DNA of 32,920 nt, from IMG/VR virus record IMGVR_UViG_3300009156_000064, positions 1 through 32,920 of that record; one strand, 5' to 3'. Of the stretch, positions 17,014-24,001 are shown in pieces; the first letter of the stretch is position 1; each line of letters opens with the position of its first letter. The stretch comes from a virus. The position numbers and the translations under genes are program-made. Under the pieces are notes generated by a model, which did no database searches, was not told the origin of the DNA, and saw nothing but the letters and a program-made list of their open reading frames with translations.

Positions 17014-17250
17014 TTATCTGTTTTTCCTTTCAAACGTGACTAGAATTTCATCGCCAATTTTTAAATCGGCGTCGAGAAGGCTGACCGGAAACGAGAAGAA
17101 GAAATGGGTCTTGTCGTCTCCACCCTCAAGGTTTGCCTCCGTGTACTCTTCGACGTCGGCCCTGCGGCCCACTCCTACGGATTCGGCGTTGCCTTCCTTG
17201 TGGCGCTCGGCCAATCTGAGCGATTTACATCTGACGGTTGTTTGGAACAT
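17014..17250 (-). CDS. Small hypothetical protein (78 aa)
   Basis: The product begins MFQTTVRCKSLRLAERHKEG and ends with a beta-like segment FFFSFPVSLLDADLKIGDE then ILVTFERK. The start directly follows the TAA of the gene before it, with GAGGGG nine bases upstream of ATG. The composition (mixed beta strands, few Cys) suggests a small compact beta domain. It is encoded beside the putative cyclic-nucleotide sponge and upstream of the 52-residue gene. I do not recognise a family. Confidence 0.55.
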   Translation of the reverse strand: MFQTTVRCKSLRLAERHKEGNAESVGVGRRADVEEYTEANLEGGDDKTHFFFSFPVSLLDADLKIGDEILVTFERKNR

Positions 17251-17466
17251 TTAAAATATCCCCTCCAGCGCAACGCAGTGGTTAGCCTGCATGCGCGCTT
17301 CGGATAGTTTGCGGATCGCGACCGTCTTGCCCGGTCCTTCAGGAACAGCCGCATTAATTACGCGGGCGCACTCCAGAAACGCGGTATTGATCTGGTCGTG
17401 GGAAACGCGCTGCGCTTCGGTGGCTGCGTGATAACTGAAAATTACCTTTAGTTGATCGTCGGTCAT
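17251..17466 (-). CDS. Acb2/Tad1-hairpin-like protein, probable cyclic-nucleotide sponge (anti-CBASS/anti-Thoeris)
   Basis: The 71-residue product starts MTDDQLKVIFSYHAATEAQ. It has two helices around VPEGPGKTVAIRKLSEARMQ and ends ANHCVALEG. The scheme (D/E)QL-x-x-x-F-x-(Y/F)-H-x-x-(T/S)-x-x-Q-x-x-(R/H)-x-x-(I/V), then V-P-(E/D)-G, then A-(I/L)-x-x-L-x-E-A-x-M-x-AN is that of Acb2 proteins. Those bind cyclic di- and trinucleotides and so block CBASS and Thoeris signalling. ATG 17466 is chosen because GAGGAG lies four bases upstream; the longer GTG/ATG forms run into the portal gene. It lies directly behind the portal gene, an odd place for a defence inhibitor. The usual ANAAIA end is altered here (ANHCVALEG), which lowers certainty. 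Confidence 0.7.
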   Translation of the reverse strand: MTDDQLKVIFSYHAATEAQRVSHDQINTAFLECARVINAAVPEGPGKTVAIRKLSEARMQANHCVALEGIF

Positions 17467-17473
17467 AGTCTCC

Positions 17474-19426
17474 TCACTGCATCTGGCTCGATGAGCCAAG
17501 TATTTGCATTAGTAAGTCTTGCTCTGAAAGGCCCTCGCCTGGATTTTCTACGCCAGGCTGGCCGGGAATCTGTTGCGGCGCGAGCTGGCCGGCAAGAGCG
17601 GGAGGCATGCCCGCCCCTGCGCCAGCGGGCGCCAGGGTTTGCTGTAGCTCAGGTTGAACCGATAGCGCAGGCGTAAAGAATCGCCCCACGTCTTGATAGT
17701 CGGGGAAGGATTTCAAGAGCCAGGCAAATAGCTCGACGAAGTTGATACGCACGGGCGATCCCGATTGCGCCATGAGCGGGTCGAACTGCGCGGCAACTTG
17801 AACCACTTGCGTCTTTTGCTGCCGCTCGACATCGGGATTGCTTTTCGGCGCCGCAAAATAGCTGACCGTGACATCGGTTTCGGCCTGTATCTCAGCATGG
17901 CTGTATTCGCGCCACTGGGAGCCGAGAAGGCCGACGATCTCAATTACGTCGGATTGCACTCGGTTAGCCTTCAAATGCTGAAGGACTTGGCGGGCGATCT
18001 CGTTTACGCCCGCCTCGACGTTTGAGATTTTATCGTCGGCCTTCAGACGCATGACATTAACTTGCGTCGTGACGACCCCTGCGGGCGTCCGCGCCGATGG
18101 CGTTTCGCCCTGGAATATCGCATCGGCCCCTGTGGCCTTGTTTCCGTCCTGCGCGATGGCTTGCTCTAAAATCAGGTTGTCTCGATTGAGCTGCGGATTA
18201 TCGATTGCGAACAAGTCGCCGTTCCGCTCCATTCGAATAACGCTCAGATTCGGCAGATTGGCGAAATCGTCAAGGGCCTCCTTCGCTACGCCCGGGGTTG
18301 CTCCGTACATGTTCTTTTGCGCTCGAACGTTTTGAATTTGCTGAGTACGGATGCGATTTGTCTGAAGCTGCGTGTCTTTGAGCTGGCGCGCCACGCCGAT
18401 CGGGTAAAGCAGGCCTTCAGCCCGAAGAAACTGGATCATCACGAAGGGCAGCCCGTCGAGATAGGCATAGCGCCAGGGCTCAACGTCGAGAGGGTAGGGA
18501 AGACCCTCGGCCATCGTCATCACCTGTCTGTAGCCCTTGTCCCAGATTTCCCATATGGCGATTGATGATTCCTCGGGAATCCTAACGGCTAGGTCTTTCC
18601 CGAACATTCCGCCCGCGCTGAACCGGGCGTCGTTCCTGTAGGCTGAACGGGAAGTCAGATTGTGGGAGGCGGCGCCGGATTCGATTAGTCTTGTAACCTT
18701 CGGATCGTAGCGCTTGTTGGCGACAACGTTTGCGATTGGAATCCAGCTTCGCCTTGCCGCCCATCGGCCCGTCCTTGGCGTCCCGTCGCGTCCGGTCAGG
18801 TCGTGAAGGAAATCATGCGGGTCTACCCATTCGACAATGGCGGCGTCCCGCTTGACGTAATCGCGGTACTCGATATTGCCCGAAGATTTGCGGCGCGCTT
18901 CGTCTACCTCGACCACATAGGCCGTTTCGGCTATTCCGTGACCGATCACTACGACGTCATCGACTACCTTTTTGACCTGTTCGGTCATCTCCCGCTCGCC
19001 CCACTCGTAATTGAGCATCGAGGTGTGGATTTCCGCCGCGTTCACGTCGCCGGGGCGATTCGGCTTCGGCTTGACCTTGAATTCGATCTTGCCGTTGAGT
19101 AGAAACGGCATATAGGCCGACGCGATGGTTTGGACGATATTGTTCGTGTAGACGCTCGTGATCGTGTCACTGTACAGATCCCACGAGTTCTTCCCGGTGT
19201 CCTCAAACTGCCACTGGCGTCCATTGAACCAGTTGCGATACGCGGCCCAATGGCGGTCTCCATTGTCCGACTCCATTCGCATATGGAGCGTTTTCATCAG
19301 GCGCGACATCCATAAAGCGCCGTCTTTCTCGGCGTCTCCAGTCTCCTCAACGACGGCGGCTGATGCGCGATTAACGCGCATTCTGTCGCTCGTATTCGCG
19401 CTGGGCGGTCTGTATTTGCGTGGCAT
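17474..19426 (-). CDS. Portal protein (P22-like family)
   Basis: The 650-residue product has the hallmarks of large podovirus portal proteins. It has an N-terminal RNWFNGRQWQF segment (about 64-74), a clip/stem part with VVVIGHGIAETAYVVEVDE, then IPIANVVANKRYDPK and DGLPFVMIQFLRAEG, and a helical central stem (LKDTQLQTNRIRTQQIQNVR, about 345-365). A C-terminal Gln/Pro/Gly-rich tail (LAPAGAGAGMPPALAG) may form the barrel or be disordered. Its ATG overlaps the terminase stop (TAATG), and AGAGGA precedes it. The ring sits at one capsid vertex and is the motor dock for TerL. Confidence 0.85.
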   Translation of the reverse strand: MPRKYRPPSANTSDRMRVNRASAAVVEETGDAEKDGALWMSRLMKTLHMRMESDNGDRHWAAYRNWFNGRQWQFEDTGKNSWDLYSDTITSVYTNNIVQTIASAYMPFLLNGKIEFKVKPKPNRPGDVNAAEIHTSMLNYEWGEREMTEQVKKVVDDVVVIGHGIAETAYVVEVDEARRKSSGNIEYRDYVKRDAAIVEWVDPHDFLHDLTGRDGTPRTGRWAARRSWIPIANVVANKRYDPKVTRLIESGAASHNLTSRSAYRNDARFSAGGMFGKDLAVRIPEESSIAIWEIWDKGYRQVMTMAEGLPYPLDVEPWRYAYLDGLPFVMIQFLRAEGLLYPIGVARQLKDTQLQTNRIRTQQIQNVRAQKNMYGATPGVAKEALDDFANLPNLSVIRMERNGDLFAIDNPQLNRDNLILEQAIAQDGNKATGADAIFQGETPSARTPAGVVTTQVNVMRLKADDKISNVEAGVNEIARQVLQHLKANRVQSDVIEIVGLLGSQWREYSHAEIQAETDVTVSYFAAPKSNPDVERQQKTQVVQVAAQFDPLMAQSGSPVRINFVELFAWLLKSFPDYQDVGRFFTPALSVQPELQQTLAPAGAGAGMPPALAGQLAPQQIPGQPGVENPGEGLSEQDLLMQILGSSSQMQ

Positions 19427-21348
19427 TATCTATTCCTCTTGAAAACTCCGCGTTTCTTCAGATCGCCAATCGAGCCAGGCGGGGGAGACGGCTTTGGCAT
19501 CCAATAGTGAACCTTCAGCGAAATGTTGACGCCGATCATGGCGCACATCGCTAGATCGTCGTTGTATCCAGGCTCCGCTCCAAGTTCGCCGTTCTCCATT
19601 TCGACAAAATGCTCCAATTGCTCAAGCAACAATGGCGTTCGAAGGAGAATCTCCGCATCTCTAATGCGATAATCCAAGCCGGCCACAATCGTCGCTTTGT
19701 TTGAATCCTTAGTAACGAATCCGGGTTCCTCGGCTGGTTTCTTATCGTAAGCGTTGAATTCAAAATAAAGTCGCTCATATTTCAGGTCTTTATGCAGTTT
19801 CAGGCAGACCACATATCCGCCGCGCTCGTTTCTCTCGGGGCCGACAAGCGCGATGTTGTAAAGGATTCCCAGATAGTTAATCAGCTCCGCGAATACATCC
19901 GGCTTTGTGATTTTGCTATACGACGCAACTTCGCGTAGATACGGCGCTTCTTCCGACACTGCCAGCACGAGCAATGCGGAGGGGTCGGAATTGGGATTGC
20001 CGAGCGCCGGATCGGCAGCTAGAACGTATTGGACGCCGAATTCGGGCTTCTCGTAGATAGCGAGCGGGCCGTAATCGTCGGCCTTGAACTTCGTCGCAGG
20101 GTCCGTGTTTTCAGGGTCATGAAGATAGGTATAACGTCGCGGCTGAAGGCCTTCCTCTTCGACGAGCTTCCGCATCAGCGCCACGGAGCGGAGATCGAAG
20201 CAATTGCGGCCCGTGGCCTCGAAGCCTTGCTGCGGTGTTAATGGAAATTCCCTACGGAATACCGCCTTGTCTCCGTGGCACGGGCCGTCAATGTAGAGCC
20301 TGCGCCAGTTCAGGCGCGCCAGCAGTTCGCGTTCGAGCCATTTATCGCCCCATTTCTCGTAAAGGTGCGGCCACCATTCGATCAGTTGTTTTCTGATTAC
20401 CTTGGATTCGGCCAGCTCGTTGCCGTACCGGGTCGGAACGCCTGACATCTCCTCGGCCTCGCACAGATCAAGCGTTGCGCCTTCAGGGAGCGGCGCCCGG
20501 TACTCTTCGGACGCCACGGCAGGGAAGAAGACCGGGCGGAATTCATTCTGCCCTTTAACGGCCTTGTCCCACATTTCGGCCACTTCGTTCAGGCCGTTCG
20601 GGGTCGTCTCGATAATCAGTATGCTGCCAGGCAGGAGCGGTACGGCGTGAGCGAGCGAACTGAGCAGCGTTTTTACGCTGACCTTCGGCTTCTGGTCGAG
20701 AAAGAAAGCGGCCTCCGAGATGTGGACGTATTGGAAGGTGAAAGAGCGCCCAATACTCACCTTTTTACAGGTGAAAAACATTATCTTGGAATCCTGACCC
20801 TTGCCCTTGCGGTCCCTGCGGTTGCCGCCGCGCGCCGTGGGATTGGCGAAGTGAATCAGGTTATTCCGCTCGCTCTTGATGCTCGGGGTCAGAAGCGGGT
20901 CGGCTTCCTCGATGGCCGCGCGGAGGCGGCTCGAAAAGTTCGTGACGGACTCCAGGTCTTGAGTGATACAGAGCGTGTTGCGGTTCGGGCGAAGGGAAGT
21001 AAGCCAGTAATAAAAAATCAGGATTACGGTCGACACGCCGCCTTGCCGGATCTTGTCTATCAGGATTCTGACCGGGCGCCCTGAAGCTAATTCTTCGAGG
21101 ATTATCTCTAAAAGTCTGAGCTGGATTTTGTTCAGAAGGAAGGGAACCGCGCGGCCATCCTTTGTGGTGATCGTGACGTTGACCGCGCAGTAAACAGGGA
21201 AGTCCCAGTCGCGCAAATCTGTAAAGCGGCGGTCAATATATCTGTCGCCCTCTTTGACCCATGCCTGATGCTCTCGCTCGATCCTCTGTGGATCAACGAT
21301 CATTTTTATCCGGTCGAAGGGAATCAGTTGTGGGCTGGTAGCGTTCAT
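19426..21348 (-). CDS. terL: Terminase large subunit
   Basis: The 640-residue product shows both motor and nuclease signatures. The ATPase has a deviant Walker A IDKIRQGGVST (97-107), Walker B with catalytic Glu VHISEA (208-213) and a coupling motif ETTPNG (247-252). The RNase H-like nuclease has LAADPALG (443-450, Asp446), a middle acidic strand LVGPERNERGG (501-511) and GYNDDLAM (594-601, Asp597/598). This is the packaging enzyme that cuts concatemers and pumps DNA into the head. It shares one base with the stop of the small upstream gene and with the portal start, so translation is coupled. Length is normal for podovirus TerL. Confidence 0.92.
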   Translation of the reverse strand: MNATSPQLIPFDRIKMIVDPQRIEREHQAWVKEGDRYIDRRFTDLRDWDFPVYCAVNVTITTKDGRAVPFLLNKIQLRLLEIILEELASGRPVRILIDKIRQGGVSTVILIFYYWLTSLRPNRNTLCITQDLESVTNFSSRLRAAIEEADPLLTPSIKSERNNLIHFANPTARGGNRRDRKGKGQDSKIMFFTCKKVSIGRSFTFQYVHISEAAFFLDQKPKVSVKTLLSSLAHAVPLLPGSILIIETTPNGLNEVAEMWDKAVKGQNEFRPVFFPAVASEEYRAPLPEGATLDLCEAEEMSGVPTRYGNELAESKVIRKQLIEWWPHLYEKWGDKWLERELLARLNWRRLYIDGPCHGDKAVFRREFPLTPQQGFEATGRNCFDLRSVALMRKLVEEEGLQPRRYTYLHDPENTDPATKFKADDYGPLAIYEKPEFGVQYVLAADPALGNPNSDPSALLVLAVSEEAPYLREVASYSKITKPDVFAELINYLGILYNIALVGPERNERGGYVVCLKLHKDLKYERLYFEFNAYDKKPAEEPGFVTKDSNKATIVAGLDYRIRDAEILLRTPLLLEQLEHFVEMENGELGAEPGYNDDLAMCAMIGVNISLKVHYWMPKPSPPPGSIGDLKKRGVFKRNR

Positions 21349-21596
21349 TAATTCATATCCGGCGCCTTCGATTCCATTGAGACCGGCTGAAGCGGCCTAT
21401 TGAATGTCAATTGCCACAGGTACACATCGCCAGTAATTAGGATTCGCAACCGCTCGCGCCATGTGCAATGCCACCGACTCAATGTCGCCCCGTCGTCGTC
21501 TCGCCAGACAGGAAGCGGCTGGTATCCGGGCTGATCTTTCGCGTAGGTGGTTACAGGCAGAGTCTCTCCCGGAATGATTGGGACTGATGGTTTCAT
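21348..21596 (-). CDS. Conserved small phage protein (WRERLRxLxTG family), unknown function
   Basis: The 82-residue product has AKDQPGYQPLPVWRDDDG then SRWHCTWRERLRILITGDVY and LTFNRPLQPV. The scheme YxPLPVxxD...W.(L/C)(T/S)WRERLR(I/V)L(L/I)TG...LTFxxPLQP is widely seen in small proteins of phages and prophages, with no known role. ATG 21596 is one base after the TerS stop; TTG 21608 is possible but only three bases from AAGGAG. It lies between TerS and TerL and is coupled to TerL by a one-base overlap, suggesting a packaging or head-related job. That is inference. Confidence 0.65.
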   Translation of the reverse strand: MKPSVPIIPGETLPVTTYAKDQPGYQPLPVWRDDDGATLSRWHCTWRERLRILITGDVYLWQLTFNRPLQPVSMESKAPDMN

Positions 21597-21597
21597 A

Positions 21598-22035
21598 TTA
21601 ATCTTCAATTTCTCCTTCTATAACTCTTGATCGAATATCGAAAAGCCCCGCCAAATCGCCGTCTCCCTGACGCCTGCGCAGGTCTTCAAACGTAACCTTG
21701 ATGTCGTGTTGGTGTTTCTGTTTCAGATCGCCGGTGATCTGGGCGATCACGCGCCAAGCTGTGAGTCGTTCGCGGTCCTTGCCTGATGTGGCGATTTCTA
21801 CGAGGTCGGCCACGCCGGCGCCATGAAGAGCCGTCGAGGCCTGCGCGAACGTAACCTGTCGGACTTGAGCAATAAACGCCGGCTCGTTCATCAATTGAAC
21901 GGTATCCAGAATGCTAAGCCCCGCCTCGGCTGCTAGGTCTGAAATGCTGGCCTTTTTTGCCACTGGCGAAAAGACCGCGAGCAGCAGCCTTTCGCGGGAT
22001 TCTTTAGGGATCACGCGCTCAAGCGATTCGCTCAT
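21598..22035 (-). CDS. terS: Terminase small subunit (probable)
   Basis: The 145-residue product has an N-terminal helix-turn-helix type section (SPVAKKASISDLAAEAGL, then SILDTVQLMNEPAFIAQVRQ). A helical oligomerisation part follows (LVEIATSGKDRERLTAWRVI), then TGDLKQKHQHDIKVTFEDL, which resembles terminal portions of many TerS proteins. ATG 22035 is chosen for GAGGA eight bases upstream; the ORF stays open to an earlier ATG at 22065. It overlaps the HTH gene by 17 bases and lies one gene before TerL. TerS recognises the packaging site, so a pac or cos site should lie near. No end-site was located. Confidence 0.65.
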   Translation of the reverse strand: MSESLERVIPKESRERLLLAVFSPVAKKASISDLAAEAGLSILDTVQLMNEPAFIAQVRQVTFAQASTALHGAGVADLVEIATSGKDRERLTAWRVIAQITGDLKQKHQHDIKVTFEDLRRRQGDGDLAGLFDIRSRVIEGEIED

Positions 22036-22345
22036 CGCCAGAATCCTCCATGATGACTTCAACATCGAACATTCGATAAGTTCTCACCACTCCCAGGCCG
22101 CGCAGCAGCTTAGGACCGAAACCTTTGTCGCCATTGAGCACTTCGCCGAGGTACTGGGCGCTGACTCCCAGCTTGGCGGCAAGGTCCGCGATGTAACCCT
22201 CACTGCTTCTCAGTTTCAAAAGCATCTCTCGCAGGCCTTTTTCGTCCACGGAAATAATCTGGGCGGCGGGATCAGAGGGACGCTCTGTAGCGTAGTGATC
22301 CAGATCAGAGCCGTTTTCAGGTTTTGGTGTATTTTTTCGAGCCAT
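22019..22345 (-). CDS. HTH (Cro/CI-type) regulator at head of late operon
   Basis: The 108-residue product has a polar N-terminus and a helix-turn-helix of the Cro/XRE kind: YIADLAAKLGVSAQYLGEVLNG (about 51-72), followed by a basic-hydrophobic end RTYRMFDVEVIMED. ATG 22345 has no Shine-Dalgarno and lies about where transcription from the promoter at 22354-22383 would start, so the mRNA may be leaderless. A palindrome over the -35 box may be its own operator. It is the first gene of the packaging operon. It may regulate lysis/lysogeny or late timing; I see no CI-type protease domain. Confidence 0.6.
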   Translation of the reverse strand: MARKNTPKPENGSDLDHYATERPSDPAAQIISVDEKGLREMLLKLRSSEGYIADLAAKLGVSAQYLGEVLNGDKGFGPKLLRGLGVVRTYRMFDVEVIMEDSGDERIA

Positions 22346-22353
22346 CGGCGCGC

Positions 22354-22383
22354 ATAGTGGGGGAAACTGACACGCGCTGTCAA
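22354..22383 (-). promoter_or_regulatory. Late-operon promoter with overlapping operator-like palindrome
   Basis: On the minus strand TTGACA (22383-22378) is followed 18 bases later by CACTAT (22359-22354), three of six -10 bases. The -35 lies in a palindrome TGACA-CGCGC-TGTCA (22368-22382), a likely repressor site. Predicted transcription starts within a few bases of the HTH gene's ATG (22345). Confidence 0.5.
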
Positions 22384-22398
22384 GGCTAAGGTGAGGGT

Positions 22399-22431
22399 AA
22401 AAAAAAGAAGGCCGCTTCCCACGAGCGGCCT
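22399..22431 (-). terminator. Intrinsic terminator between replication and late operons
   Basis: On the minus strand an 8-bp GC-rich stem AGGCCGCT / AGCGGCCT with a seven-base loop is followed by TCTTTTTTTT. It ends the transcript of the replication operon just before the late-operon promoter. Confidence 0.85.
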
Positions 22432-22466
22432 GGAGAGTCCATTGCGCGATCAGCAGTGTGCGGATT

Positions 22467-22760
22467 TTATACAGAGCTTGAGCCGGAATCAATTCCTACT
22501 GCCCTCAAGCTGACTTCCTTTGACGCCCTGACGGCGCGCGATTTTAGGCTGATGAGCAGTTTCGCGGCGCTCTGAATCTGCTCGAAGTCTTCATTTTCCT
22601 GACTGGCGAGAACCTTGAGATAGGTTCTAAGCGCCGCGTAGCCCGTCAGTAGCTCGTCGGCGTTCAGGCCGATTGAGTAGAGCATGACGGGCGTTCGCTG
22701 TGGCTCGTCTTCGCCGTCTCGCCCGTCGTTGTAACCGATTGTGTTTTCTTCAATGTCCAT
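22467..22760 (-). CDS. Hypothetical acidic helical protein (97 aa)
   Basis: The product begins MDIEENTIGYNDGRDGEDEP, an acidic, probably flexible stretch, then a helical part with NADELLTGYAALRTYLKVLA and FEQIQSAAKLLISLKSR. ATG 22760 is chosen because GGAG lies seven bases upstream; the longer frame would run far into the previous gene. It overlaps the gene before it by 11 bases. It is the last gene before the terminator, so part of the replication transcript. No family recognised. Confidence 0.55.
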   Translation of the reverse strand: MDIEENTIGYNDGRDGEDEPQRTPVMLYSIGLNADELLTGYAALRTYLKVLASQENEDFEQIQSAAKLLISLKSRAVRASKEVSLRAVGIDSGSSSV

Positions 22761-23043
22761 TCCCGTTCTCCTTTGTTGTGATTTCCGATTGTTCCTGTTC
22801 GCTGAATAACTGGTAGAGATCCGATACAAGGTCGCTCAAGCATTTAACCTCCGCGAGCATCACGGCAGGGACCAGCTTTTTCGCCCGCTCAAGCAATTTA
22901 TCAACCTTGATCTCGACAGCCGAATAGCGCGGATCGCTTCCAGGCTGGAACGCCTGTTCGTGCGCGGCGGCTTTTAACTGCTTTAGCTTTACCATGAGAG
23001 ATAAAAGCGTTTCAGTTGTGAAAGTATCTTTGTTGAGACTCAT
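22750..23043 (-). CDS. Hypothetical helical protein (97 aa)
   Basis: The product is all-alpha in pattern: TETLLSLMVKLKQLKAAAHE, then RYSAVEIKVDKLLERAKKLV and a long C-terminal helix with LAEVKCLSDLVSDLYQLF. It carries one Cys and no known motif. ATG 23043 overlaps the stop of the zinc-finger gene before it (ATGA), with AAGGAG four bases upstream, so it is co-translated. Possibly a replication accessory by context only. Confidence 0.6.
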   Translation of the reverse strand: MSLNKDTFTTETLLSLMVKLKQLKAAAHEQAFQPGSDPRYSAVEIKVDKLLERAKKLVPAVMLAEVKCLSDLVSDLYQLFSEQEQSEITTKENGNGH

Positions 23044-23306
23044 AAGCTCCTTTCTCTTTCATCTATGCCGTTAATGTACGAACCGAAGATCAAATCCCAG
23101 CCGCACGTAGGACACCATTCAAGCCAGCCCTTACCGCCGCAGTGATCGCATCGCACGTTTGGTTCTGGATCAAGACAAGCGCAACAATCTTCTCCGCATT
23201 CGTGGTCGGAGAATCCCAAATCGTCACACTTGTCGCACTCGCGCTCGTAGCACTGACCCTTACATTTCGGGCAGTTCTTTTCGCTGTATGAAACATCTGA
23301 ATGCAT
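23040..23306 (-). CDS. Cys-rich DnaJ-type zinc-finger protein
   Basis: The 88-residue product has about fourteen cysteines in CxxC pairs: CPKCKGQC, CDKCDD, then HECGEDCCACLD, CDHCGGKGW and CPTCG. The CxxCxGxG-like CDHCGGKGW pattern is that of DnaJ central zinc fingers, so it probably folds on several zinc ions. AAAGG precedes the ATG. It lies between the small nuclease and the helical proteins in the replication module; a nucleic-acid or protein-binding adaptor is likely. No catalytic part is present. Confidence 0.65.
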   Translation of the reverse strand: MHSDVSYSEKNCPKCKGQCYERECDKCDDLGFSDHECGEDCCACLDPEPNVRCDHCGGKGWLEWCPTCGWDLIFGSYINGIDERERSL

Positions 23307-23337
23307 CGCTTTTTACCTTTGGATTGTTTGTTAAGAC

Positions 23338-23619
23338 CTAAGCCACGATTCTTACGTCCGGCGCCGGCTGTCGGTCTCGCCATCTGTGTACCGTCTTGAC
23401 GCAATTGGGCGGGGCGGGGAATTGGCGGATCGCGTCCATTTCCTCGGCCCCTGCCCACCTGTTCGACTTGCATTGGACAAGCTGGATGTCATCGGGTCCG
23501 ATTGCGATGATGTCGAAGACACCCAGGCTCGCCGCCGCTCGGGTGCATTTGTAGCCTTGCGATTCGAGCAGGGCGATGGATTTATATTCCGTTCTCGAAC
23601 CTTTAGCCTTGGCGTTCAT
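23338..23619 (-). CDS. Small PD-(D/E)XK nuclease (Holliday-junction-resolvase/VRR-like)
   Basis: The 93-residue product reads KGSRTEYKSIALLESQGYK, then CTRAAASLGVFDIIAIGPDD and IQLVQCKSNRW. The pattern G-S-x-x-E (Glu11), F-D-I-I-A-I (Asp36), Q-C-K (49-51) is that of archaeal-Hjc-like and restriction-type PD-(D/E)XK nucleases with Gln in the third position. The likely job is cutting branched DNA in recombination or packaging. The C-terminus carries HRWRDRQPAP. GGAGGA lies seven bases before the ATG. It sits one gene away from the replication ATPase, which fits a role in phage DNA metabolism. Confidence 0.75.
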   Translation of the reverse strand: MNAKAKGSRTEYKSIALLESQGYKCTRAAASLGVFDIIAIGPDDIQLVQCKSNRWAGAEEMDAIRQFPAPPNCVKTVHRWRDRQPAPDVRIVA

Positions 23620-23652
23620 TGAGAGTCCTCCGGGATTGTGTGATTCGATCGG

Positions 23653-23985
23653 TCATGCGGGTTCGCTTTCGAGTAATTCAGCCAAGTTGCGCTCCTCAAT
23701 CTCGGCGATAGCGTCATCTACGCTGTTTATTTCCGCCTCCAGGGTCGCAACCTTGCGCTCCAATTCCTCACGCTGGCGCAGGAGCCGCGTATGGTCAGCA
23801 TCCAAGCCTACGCGGACAGCTTTCGCGCCTTCTTCTATGTGCTTCTCAATTGATCGCCATTGATCCGAGTTCCATTTCGGCGTCTTATCAGCGGCGGCTC
23901 GTGCTTGATTCACAGTCGCGCCACGACTGACTAGAGCCTCAAACACCGCCTGTTGTCCAAAATCTTGAAATATTCTTTCAGACAT
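23653..23985 (-). CDS. Hypothetical coiled-coil protein (110 aa)
   Basis: The product starts MSERIFQDFGQQAVFEALVS, has a small helical N-terminal part with ARAAADKTPKWNSDQWRSIE, and ends in a long heptad stretch (HTRLLRQREELERKVATLE, then INSVDDAIAEIEERNL) that is clearly coiled-coil. ATG 23985 is chosen because AGGAGG lies nine bases upstream; the longer frame enters the ATPase gene. It follows the ATPase by 16 bases. It may be a loader or dimerising partner of the ATPase, but no family is recognised. Confidence 0.55.
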   Translation of the reverse strand: MSERIFQDFGQQAVFEALVSRGATVNQARAAADKTPKWNSDQWRSIEKHIEEGAKAVRVGLDADHTRLLRQREELERKVATLEAEINSVDDAIAEIEERNLAELLESEPA

Positions 23986-24001
23986 TACTCTTAGCCTCCT
24001 T

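Noticed and set aside
23090-23473. 127-codon minus-strand ORF
   Set aside because: Out-of-frame shadow of the PD-(D/E)XK nuclease and zinc-finger genes, both of which have clear motifs and ribosome sites.
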